Shown here: positions 57,637-64,000 of the stretch, one piece after another
How the letters are laid out: each line of letters starts with the position of its first letter
Numbering within the stretch: position 1 is the first letter of the stretch
DNA from: Phycisphaerae bacterium RAS1
Lineage (GTDB): Bacteria > Planctomycetota > Phycisphaerae > UBA1845 > Fen-1342
DNA: 64,000 nt
Assembly: GCA_007859745.1 (NCBI GenBank)
Contig: SMLU01000001.1
Location: 2,728,001 to 2,792,000, forward strand
Direction of reading: 5' to 3'
Position numbers and translations under genes: made by a program
The notes under the pieces: generated by a model
What the model was told of the DNA's origin: nothing
Database searches by the model: none
Seen by the model: the letters and a program-made list of their open reading frames with translations, nothing else

Positions 57637-58887
57637 TCAGCGATCGCACTCGCCCATGACGATGTCGATGCTGCCGATGATGGCGGGCATGTCGGCGATG
57701 AGCACGTTTCGCGCGACCTCGCTGAGGACGCTCAGATTGCAGAAGCTCGGGCCGCGAGCCTTGACGCGATAGGGAATCGCCGAGCCGTCGCCTTCGATGT
57801 AGAAGCCGAGCTGGCCGCGCGGGTTTTCACCCTCAAAGTAGATGCTGCGGGCCGGGAGCTTGGCGTTCTTGGCGCCCTTCACCTTGATCGGCCCGTCGGC
57901 CGGAATCTGCTCCAGCGCCTGTCGCAGGATGCGCACCGACTGCTTCATCTCCAGCATGCGCACGAAGTAGCGATTCCACGAGTCGCCGAGCTGCACTTCG
58001 GGCGGAATGCGATCGACGCCGGCCATGCCGTACGGCTCGCCGCCGGCCAGGCCGACGGGCACGTCGAACTCGAAGCGGTCGTAGATGTCGTAGGGGCGCA
58101 CCTTGCGCAGGTCCCACTTCGGCCCGCTGGCGCGAAGCACCGGTCCGGAGAGGCCGAACGCGATCGCCGTCGCCTCCGAGATGACGCCGACGCCGGCCGT
58201 TCGCTTCACGAAAATGTAGTTGAAGCTGAGCAGCGCGTTGTACTCGTCGATCTTCGGCTCGAAGTAATCGAGAAACTCGCGCGTTTTTTCGATGAAGCCG
58301 TCGGGCAAATCCTGCCACGGCCCGCCCGGATAGATGTACGAATAGGTCAGCCGCGCCCCGCACATGGCTTCGAGCAGGTCGAGGATGTACTCGCGCTCGC
58401 GGAAGGCGTAGAGGAAGGGCGTGAAGGCGCCCATATCCAGACCGTACGTGCCGAAGCTGACCAGGTGCGACGCCAGGCGATTCAGCTCGGCCGCGATGAT
58501 CCGCAGGTAGCAGCCGCGCTCCGGCACGGTCATGCCGCACAGTTTCTCGACCGCGATGGAGAAGGTGTGGTTATTGTTCATCGCGGCGACGTAGTCCATG
58601 CGGTCGGTCTTGGGCACGTACTGGTAGGGTTGCAGGTTCTCGCCGATTTTCTCGGCGCAGCGGTGCAGGTAGCCGATGTGCGGCGTGGCGGAGAGAACGA
58701 CTTCGCCGTCGGTGCGCAGCATGACGCGCAGCACGCCGTGAGTGGCGGGGTGCTGCGGGCCCATGTTGATGAGCATTTCCTCGGTGGCGTAGTCGTCGCC
58801 GGCGCCGTGGGTGAGATCGTCACGGCGGAGGTCGGCGTTGAGGTCGGGGGCGGCGGAGTAGGCGATTTCGCTTGCGGCGGGGGGCAT
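57637..58887 (-). CDS. nuoD: NADH-quinone oxidoreductase subunit D (49-kDa type)
   Basis: This 416-residue peripheral-arm subunit of complex I helps form the quinone site. Family parts are INMGPQHPATHGVLRVMLR, YLHRCAEKIGENLQPYQYVP, LNRLASHLVSFGTYGLDMGA and the C-terminal NPRGQLGFYIEGDGS, then DIVMGECDR. The start ATG at 58887 (MPPAASEIAYSAAPDL) lies five bases after the stop of the Uma2 gene, so the two may be translated together. nuoC is not directly upstream: 2.4 kb of nuclease genes lie between the two, which are usually adjacent or fused. Confidence 0.95.
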   Translation of the reverse strand: MPPAASEIAYSAAPDLNADLRRDDLTHGAGDDYATEEMLINMGPQHPATHGVLRVMLRTDGEVVLSATPHIGYLHRCAEKIGENLQPYQYVPKTDRMDYVAAMNNNHTFSIAVEKLCGMTVPERGCYLRIIAAELNRLASHLVSFGTYGLDMGAFTPFLYAFREREYILDLLEAMCGARLTYSYIYPGGPWQDLPDGFIEKTREFLDYFEPKIDEYNALLSFNYIFVKRTAGVGVISEATAIAFGLSGPVLRASGPKWDLRKVRPYDIYDRFEFDVPVGLAGGEPYGMAGVDRIPPEVQLGDSWNRYFVRMLEMKQSVRILRQALEQIPADGPIKVKGAKNAKLPARSIYFEGENPRGQLGFYIEGDGSAIPYRVKARGPSFCNLSVLSEVARNVLIADMPAIIGSIDIVMGECDR

Positions 58888-58892
58888 TTGCG

Positions 58893-59543
58893 TTATCCGG
58901 GTTGGCTGAAATCGGCGAGGCGAATCGAGAGGCCGCGGAGAAGCTTGGAACGCCACGTTTCATCCGCGGGGAGTTGATACTCTACCCAGTCGGATTGGCC
59001 GGCCTCGCGCGCGTAGACCGTCAGCGTGGGCAACACCGGATTGCGGCGCGGGTCGACGACCCAGTATTCGCGGATTCCCTCGGCCAGCCAGTAGAGCTTC
59101 CTGTTCCGCACGGTGTCCTTGAGCAGTCGGCGTGAGGAGACGATTTCGACGACCAGCACTGGGCAATAGGCCGCCCAGGCGTCGCGCTTGGCGAGCCGCG
59201 CCAGCTTCGGGAACTTCTGATAGGCGGTGACATCCGGCCGCGGGCGTGTCGGCCCGAGGCGGCCGGGGATGACGACGTCGTTATCGACGGCGACGTGGTT
59301 GATCGTGGCCGGCCGCCGTTTCGACAGCAGCTTCAGGTGAAAACCGATCTCCATCTGCCAGTTCTGGTGGACCGGTTTGGCGCTGGGCGATACGGCGACG
59401 ACCCCGTCGATGAGTTCGGAAACGTAGCCCGGACGATCTTCGCAGCGGAGATATTCGCGCTCGGACATCCACCGGCCGGCGTCGGCGGGGCCGAGCGCGG
59501 GCGGCGGGGGGATGACGCGGCGATAGGCGACGTGCGACGGCAC
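58893..59543 (-). CDS. Uma2-family (DUF820) endonuclease-like protein
   Basis: This 216-residue protein has the Uma2 restriction-endonuclease-like fold. Its parts are WMSEREYLRCEDRPGYVSEL, DGVVAVSPSAKPVHQNW, PRPDVTAYQKFP, the PD-(D/E)XK-like core VLVVEIVSSRRLLKDTVRNR and KLYWLAEGIREYWVVDP. The GTG at 59543 is chosen because GGAGT precedes it by about eight bases; the ATG at 59468 is a shorter alternative. It ends five bases before nuoD, which is unusual for an accessory nuclease. Uma2 genes are often multi-copy and have been suggested to be mobile or defence-linked; the activity is unproven. Confidence 0.85.
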   Translation of the reverse strand: MPSHVAYRRVIPPPPALGPADAGRWMSEREYLRCEDRPGYVSELIDGVVAVSPSAKPVHQNWQMEIGFHLKLLSKRRPATINHVAVDNDVVIPGRLGPTRPRPDVTAYQKFPKLARLAKRDAWAAYCPVLVVEIVSSRRLLKDTVRNRKLYWLAEGIREYWVVDPRRNPVLPTLTVYAREAGQSDWVEYQLPADETWRSKLLRGLSIRLADFSQPG

Positions 59544-59678
59544 GGGTGTTACTCCAACTCCTGCGGATGGATTGTAGCGTAAGGCGCGCGGGGCACCATC
59601 ACGACATGAGGCAGCACTTCCCGGTGGGTGCGTTACGCATTCGGAAGTTTTCGCTTTAGCCCTGAAGGGCGACAGAAT

Positions 59679-59840
59679 AAAGCCCACGGCGCGAGCCGTG
59701 GGGGAATTCGGACCGCAGCCGAGTAGCCCCAGACGGGGCGAAAGAGCGCTGCGGACTCCGCACGCGGCACGCTTCTTTCGCCCCATCCGGGGCTTTTCCG
59801 GCCTGCGCTGGCGGTCCCCACGGCTTACGCCGTGGGCTTT
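59679..59840. repeat. Large nested palindrome (about 160 bp)
   Basis: The outer arms AAAGCCCACGGCGCGAGCCG(TGGGG) at 59679-59704 and (CCCCA)CGGCTTACGCCGTGGGCTTT at 59816-59840, inner arms AGCCCCAGACGGGGCGAAAG and CTTTCGCCCCATCCGGGGCT, and a core GCTGCGG.CTCCGC, all fold to one long cruciform. It lies between the divergent Uma2 and nuclease genes, and no gene is supported in 59544-59964. Confidence 0.85.
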
Positions 59841-59964
59841 GCTCTTTCGCCGCTCCGCGGCTTCGTTCGGCCTCGGCGTGTTGTTGCTTCCCGATCGCCG
59901 AGAGCCGCCAAAGTGTCGCGCACCCCTTCCCGGTTGCGATTGACAGCGGTACGTTTGCACAATC

Positions 59965-60957
59965 ATGGCGGACGCCGAGGCATCTGGATTCATCTCCACA
60001 TTGGTGGAGGGGAAGTACGAACCGCGCCAGGAAAACCGACTGACGCAGATTCTCGTTGCGTGCTTCAACAATGATCCGGCGGTCGGCAGGGCGTTTTGGA
60101 AGCTTACGGGGATGCGCGGTGACTCGCGGGACGTTCGAGCTGCGGCGCAGATCAGTCGCGTTTTCACTCGCAAGAGTCGTGGAATCCTCGACATCGAACT
60201 GAAGCACAACGGAAAAACGGTAGCCGTCGTCGAGAACAAGGTCGACGCCCCACTTCGGCAACGCCAAGTGACGCTGTACCGAAAGATCCTGCCAAGAAAC
60301 GTTCCGTTGTTCGCCTTGGTCCGGAACCGCCCGACGACGCAGCCGCGGCAGGTCACCGTCCTCCGCTGGGCCGACTTTCAAGCGGAGCTCAGGCGGACCG
60401 CGCGATCAAAACACACTCCGGCGGCTTACTTGGCGGAGTTTCTGGAGGAATCAGGAATGGTCACTGTGGACCACCTCAAGTCCGATCATCTCAAAGAAGT
60501 TGCCGACATGCTGTACCAACTACGTTGGACTCAAAAGCCCAACGCGCTGATAAAGTACCCACGGGCCTTCTCGGATCTGTGCGACATGCTTCGAGACGTG
60601 CGGAATCACTGCGCCGTCGACAAAGAGCTGATGAAGCGGTTCGGCCGTCGAGTTCAGAAGGAAGTGGGGGGAGTCCGCATGGACTACTGGGGCGAAGCGC
60701 ATGGGAATTCAGCCTACTACGACGTGAGCTTGTCGATCAATTTGGGCAGCGTCAACGGCAATTGGCCCGCGTGCGGTTTCTACGTTGATCACGCGGGAAA
60801 ATGGTACGTCGAGGCGGTGCTTTGGGGGCCCAAGCCGGATTACGTTCGATGTGACACTCAGGAACTCGTGTGTCCTAAAGGCGTCTGGCTTGCAAAGCTC
60901 CGCGAGCACACGCTGCGCTCGTGGAAGCAGTGGACAAGCAGAAAGAAGGGTGCGTGA
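59965..60957 (+). CDS. PD-(D/E)XK-like nuclease-domain protein
   Basis: The protein has 330 residues. The N-terminal domain (about 10-165) has the pattern of PD-(D/E)XK nucleases: a conserved Asp in SRGILDIELKHNGKTV, then VAVVENKVDAPLRQRQVTLY with the E-x-K (ENK), and a YRKIL helix. The C-terminal half (about 170-330) is not familiar; it has an RRVQKEVGGVRMDYW segment and repeated aromatic residues. It is on the opposite strand to nuoC, nuoD and the Uma2 genes, and its codon use seems less GC-biased than its neighbours, suggesting transfer (impression, not calculated). It may be a standalone defence-type nuclease; no toxin partner or methylase is nearby. Confidence 0.65.
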   Translation: MADAEASGFISTLVEGKYEPRQENRLTQILVACFNNDPAVGRAFWKLTGMRGDSRDVRAAAQISRVFTRKSRGILDIELKHNGKTVAVVENKVDAPLRQRQVTLYRKILPRNVPLFALVRNRPTTQPRQVTVLRWADFQAELRRTARSKHTPAAYLAEFLEESGMVTVDHLKSDHLKEVADMLYQLRWTQKPNALIKYPRAFSDLCDMLRDVRNHCAVDKELMKRFGRRVQKEVGGVRMDYWGEAHGNSAYYDVSLSINLGSVNGNWPACGFYVDHAGKWYVEAVLWGPKPDYVRCDTQELVCPKGVWLAKLREHTLRSWKQWTSRKKGA

Positions 60958-60974
60958 ACTGACTCGGGATCGGC

Positions 60975-61295
60975 TCAAGGATCTCGCAACTCGCGCAGAT
61001 TCACCGCAAGCCCCTCAATCGAAGCCGAATTCCACGTCTCTCCGAAGGGAACCACGTACTCCGCCCATTCGTGCAACCCCGCCTCGCGCACCAACGCATG
61101 CAGCATCGGCGCCCCGCGGTCCTTTCGCGGGTCGATGATCCAGTATTCCGCGATACCCGTCGCGGCCCAGTAGAGGTGACGATTGCGGTTTACGTCCTTG
61201 CGCGCCCGCCGGCGGGAGATGATCTCGACCACGAGGACCGGGCTCCACCCATCGGAATGATTCGGGCATCGTGAGGATCTTCGCCGTCCGGGCAC
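60975..61295 (-). pseudogene. C-terminal remnant of a Uma2-family gene
   Basis: From about 61253 the frame reads WSPVLVVEIISRRRARKDVN, HLYWAATGIAEYWIIDPRKD and REAGLHEWAEYVVPFGETWN, the second half of a Uma2 protein, ending ELRDP. No N-terminal half is present; upstream the frame is broken (SFRWVE reads out of frame with DGWSP) and soon meets the nuoC stop at 61347. It parallels the C-terminal part of the intact Uma2 at 58893. Confidence 0.8.
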
Positions 61296-61346
61296 TGGCG
61301 GACAAGCCGCCAGCGGCGCCCACGCGCTCGTCGCAACCTGGGCCGT

Positions 61347-61883
61347 TCAGTGCTGCGGCCGCGTCTGGGCATACTCCGTCGTCCCCGGAATTCCCTGATA
61401 CTGCATCGGAAATTCGTAGTCCTTCCGCAGCGCGTGGCCCACCCAGTCATCCGGGCACAGAATCCGTCGCGGGTCGGGGTGGCCGTCGAAGACGATTCCG
61501 AACAGGTCGTACGCCTCGCGCTCGTGCCAATTTGCCGCCGGCCAGATGTCGGCGACGGTGGCGATGTGCGGGTTGTCGCGCGGAATGGGCACCTTCACCG
61601 CGATCTCGCCGCTGACCGACCACATGCCGCCCGGCTTGAGCGAGCGGCGGGTCGCGTGCAGGTCGTAGACCAGCGTAAACCGCTTGTCTTCCAGGTGATC
61701 CACGGCGGAGATGCAGCGCAGCCAGTCGAACCGCAGCCGCGGATCATCCCGCAGGAACAGCGCAACCTCGCGCCAGCGCTGCGGTTTGACCACGGCGTGC
61801 GGGTGCGGGCCGTCCAAGGCCAGCTTCTCGAGCTGATCCGGAAAAGCAGCGCGCACGATTTCAAAGCAGGCTTCCGGCGACAT
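61347..61883 (-). CDS. nuoC: NADH-quinone oxidoreductase subunit C (30-kDa type)
   Basis: This 178-residue peripheral-arm subunit of complex I has family parts [53 protein letters not shown] and [20 protein letters not shown], then [20 protein letters not shown]. The ATG at 61883 is preferred; a GTG at 61889 adds two residues. It is separated from its usual partner nuoD by a Uma2 remnant, an inverted nuclease gene, a large palindrome and an intact Uma2 gene. nuoA and nuoB are not upstream in this window. Confidence 0.93.
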   Translation of the reverse strand: MSPEACFEIVRAAFPDQLEKLALDGPHPHAVVKPQRWREVALFLRDDPRLRFDWLRCISAVDHLEDKRFTLVYDLHATRRSLKPGGMWSVSGEIAVKVPIPRDNPHIATVADIWPAANWHEREAYDLFGIVFDGHPDPRRILCPDDWVGHALRKDYEFPMQYQGIPGTTEYAQTRPQH

Positions 61884-62057
61884 GGGCACGTCCCGTTTTC
61901 GAAACTGGGTCGCCGGCCCCGGCTTTCCGTCCCGCGTGGAGTCCGGTCGGCGGCGAGATGCGGGTCATGCTAGCGGCCCCGGCGACGCGCGTCACGTGCG
62001 TGAACCACACCTCGCGGCGGAGGTGTGTCCAATCTTCGGAGCGGGCGGTTTTTCTTT

Positions 62058-62175
62058 CCGAACCCGCCGCGCCGAGCGGCGGGTTGAGGTGCGCAGCGCG
62101 ATCGGCGTCAATCTACGACGCGCTGTCACGAACCTGCCCGGACGTCACCCCGCCGCTTGGCGCGGCGGGTTCGGA
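62058..62175. repeat. BIME-like palindromic element, copy J (subtype 2)
   Basis: Arms as in the family, with one change (GCCGAGCGG) in the left arm. The spacer (GGTGCGCAGCGCGATCGGCG...) matches copy A at 2311 rather than the others. The gap 61884-62272 otherwise holds a partial TCGCG repeat (62224-62246) and no gene. Confidence 0.88.
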
Positions 62176-62272
62176 CAAGCCAGCGAACTTTCCCGGATTT
62201 CGGGGCACACCCGCGGCGGGCGCTCGCTGGCGCTTCGCGTTCTGAAATGTGGCGCTGACTCGCCAGGTAAAT

Positions 62273-64000
62273 TCAGTTCGATTGTCGCCGGACGATCATG
62301 TCGTACTCGCGCACCATCCAGGTGTAGAAGACGTACGTGCACACCAGGTAAGCCGCGACGGCCGCGATGCTGAAGATCATGCGGGCGAGACGAACGGAGG
62401 TCTCGCCCGCCAGGCTCGCGGTCGCGGAGGCGTCGTCATCCGAAAAGACATCCGCCGGCGCCATGAGCGCCTGCGTCGCCGGGAAGGGCAGGAACGGCAT
62501 GACGACGGCGGAGACGATCGGACCGGCGCCGCTGACCAGCCCGCCGCAGCCCCAGAGCACGCCGGCGGCGCCGATCACGATCACGGTGCTGACCATGACC
62601 GCCTGCACGGTTTTCTTCATGCGCAGCGAGAAGTGCAGTCCGATCATGGCCGCCAGCGACGCAAAGGCGGTGATCAGCGCCGGCACCAGCACGACCGACT
62701 CGATCGTGGCGGCCGGGGCCTTGCCGCGCAGCAGGGCGACCGCGACGAACGCCGCGAGCGTGAGGGCCGGCACAATCAGCAGCGGCGCGATGAACCACAT
62801 CAGCCCCTGCAGAATGCCCCAGACGATGTAGCGGCTGGTGAGCGGCGTGGTGGTCAGCAGCTCCATCGTCTGCGACTCTTTTTCGCGCGTCAGAGACGAA
62901 GCGGCGGTGTTGGTCACCACGAGCAGAATCACCGTTAGCTCGATCCAGATCAGGGCCGTGAGCGCGAAGCGAATCGTGGCGGGCTTGGCGCTTTGCAAGC
63001 CCCACCAGCCGAACTCCGCGGCCGCCAGAAAAAGCGCCCCGGCAATCAGCCCGCCCGCCATGAACACCCAGCGCATGGCGGAGCGGCCGCCGGCCGAGGC
63101 GCGTGTGTACTCCTCGCGCCAGGCGATAGGGTTGCTGCCGACGCGGCGCGGCTTGCGGCGGCGCTCGCCGTTGGAGCGAGTTACTTTGCCCGCCAGGCGC
63201 GTCAGCCAGCGCGACTCGCCCTCGCGCGCCCCGCTGCGCACGAAGAGCAGGCTGAGAAACACCATCGCGATCGAGGCGGCAGTCATCACGGCCACGTAGC
63301 CGTACTGCGGATAGGCCAGCAACCAGCGGACCGGCCATCCGAACGCCGCGACCGCGGCGGGATCCGGGGGCGGGGTCTGGCCGGTGACGACGAGCAGCGC
63401 GAGCAGGGGATGGAACGGGGCCAGCCAGCTCATGCGCTGCGCTTCCGTGAAGAAGAGCGAGGGCGGGCCGAGCGGCGCTTCGGCAAGCGTGGCGCGAGTG
63501 GAGAAACCCAGCGCCGCCACGCCGATCAGGTAGACCGCGATGCCGACGAAGAAGGAGAAGATCGTGCGGCGCGTGCCGACTTTTAGAAAGCTGATCATGA
63601 TGGCGATCGAGCCGGTGACCAGCCCGGTGGCGGCGGCGAGCGCGACGCTCTGAAACACCTCGGCGGGCGTCACGCCGCCGTAGATCATGGTGATGCAGAA
63701 GATCGGCAGGCCCGAAAGCAGCAGCACCCAGACGAAGTAGATGCGCGAGAAGAGCGAGCCGAGGACGATTTGACCGTTGGTGAGCGGCGTCGTGAGCAGA
63801 ATGTGAAAGGTGTTGGCGTCTTTTTCCTGCGTGATGGCGCCGGCGCAAAAGATGGGCGCGATGAAACTCATCAGTACGAGCTGTGCCAGGCTGACGAAGA
63901 AGAACAGCCTGGATGAGCTCTTGGCGAGTTCCGCGAGAGAGTCGCTTGCGCCGCCGCCGGTCGCGCCGCTCTTCGCGATGATCATGACAAAAAAGAGCAC
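62273..64000 (-). CDS. ABC-2 type permease, right-truncated
   Basis: This membrane protein is open to the right edge, so its N-terminus lies beyond the window; about 575 residues are visible. It has two similar halves. Each has a helix bundle after a coupling-type segment: TQEKDANTFHILLTTPLTNG in the first half (about 57-76) and LTREKESQTMELLTTTPLTS in the second. This suggests an internal duplication or a fused pair of ABC-2 permease domains. The C-terminus is VREYDMIVRRQSN. It would export a substrate with a partner ATPase that is not in view; NatB-like sodium or drug exporters are possible family relatives. Confidence 0.78.
   Translation of the reverse strand: MLFFVMIIAKSGATGGGASDSLAELAKSSSRLFFFVSLAQLVLMSFIAPIFCAGAITQEKDANTFHILLTTPLTNGQIVLGSLFSRIYFVWVLLLSGLPIFCITMIYGGVTPAEVFQSVALAAATGLVTGSIAIMISFLKVGTRRTIFSFFVGIAVYLIGVAALGFSTRATLAEAPLGPPSLFFTEAQRMSWLAPFHPLLALLVVTGQTPPPDPAAVAAFGWPVRWLLAYPQYGYVAVMTAASIAMVFLSLLFVRSGAREGESRWLTRLAGKVTRSNGERRRKPRRVGSNPIAWREEYTRASAGGRSAMRWVFMAGGLIAGALFLAAAEFGWWGLQSAKPATIRFALTALIWIELTVILLVVTNTAASSLTREKESQTMELLTTTPLTSRYIVWGILQGLMWFIAPLLIVPALTLAAFVAVALLRGKAPAATIESVVLVPALITAFASLAAMIGLHFSLRMKKTVQAVMVSTVIVIGAAGVLWGCGGLVSGAGPIVSAVVMPFLPFPATQALMAPADVFSDDDASATASLAGETSVRLARMIFSIAAVAAYLVCTYVFYTWMVREYDMIVRRQSN

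Overview
The window reads as chromosomal DNA of a GC-rich planctomycete, most likely a relative of the class Phycisphaerae. I infer this from the gene families, not from a search. It has several large secreted proteins ending in dockerin-type calcium repeats (VNILDIN...), Cys-rich GACC modules, PEP-CTERM-like surface proteins, a DUF1800 protein, an ECF sigma/anti-sigma pair and long intergenic palindromes. No rRNA, tRNA, CRISPR array or intact transposase was recognised. Layout, left to right: a left-truncated comEC; dnaN with a DciA-like gene; nnrE on the minus strand; two large tandem-duplicated dockerin genes (4883-9872) whose duplication scar contains a piece of the nnrE 5' end; a twin-FHA protein; a repeat-filled gap; the respiratory complex I membrane block nuoJKLMN (12282-18860); a universal stress protein; a P-domain PEP-CTERM protein with a clear promoter and terminator; a secreted M14 carboxypeptidase with dockerin; an oligopeptide-binding protein; a LamG/GACC/dockerin giant; and an Mla-type ATPase. 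The middle (30-44 kb) holds an outer-membrane-like beta-barrel candidate, a 59-residue lipoprotein candidate, a GT87-type glycosyltransferase carrying in-frame repeat insertions, a VKOR-DsbA-DsbA fusion, a BamE-like lipoprotein, an FAD oxidoreductase/aldo-keto reductase/membrane protein operon, a REP array beside a decayed RAYT transposase, an ECF sigma factor with a Cys-rich anti-sigma partner, an EF-G-like GTPase, an HTH-EIIA fusion and rplU. The right part (44-64 kb) holds a GH5 lipoprotein, a YbaK-type deacylase, a twin Cys-motif small protein, rmuC, a carbonic anhydrase with a SulP transporter, thioredoxin, DUF1800, two paralogous surface proteins, a Fpg/MutM-type glycosylase, and nuoD and nuoC separated by a nuclease-rich insertion (Uma2, a PD-(D/E)XK-like gene and a Uma2 remnant). 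It ends in a right-truncated ABC-2 permease. The most distinctive feature is the load of short palindromic repeats. One BIME-like family (about 100-120 bp, two inverted hairpin arms) occurs nine times plus one single arm. A separate 27-bp REP family is arrayed next to a RAYT remnant. Seven-base tandem repeats lie at four loci, one of them inside the glycosyltransferase reading frame. Perfect hairpins with TCT/AGA loops sit between genes. Secreted and surface proteins make up much of the gene content, while housekeeping functions (DNA polymerase clamp, complex I, L21, thioredoxin) are scattered between repeat-rich gaps.
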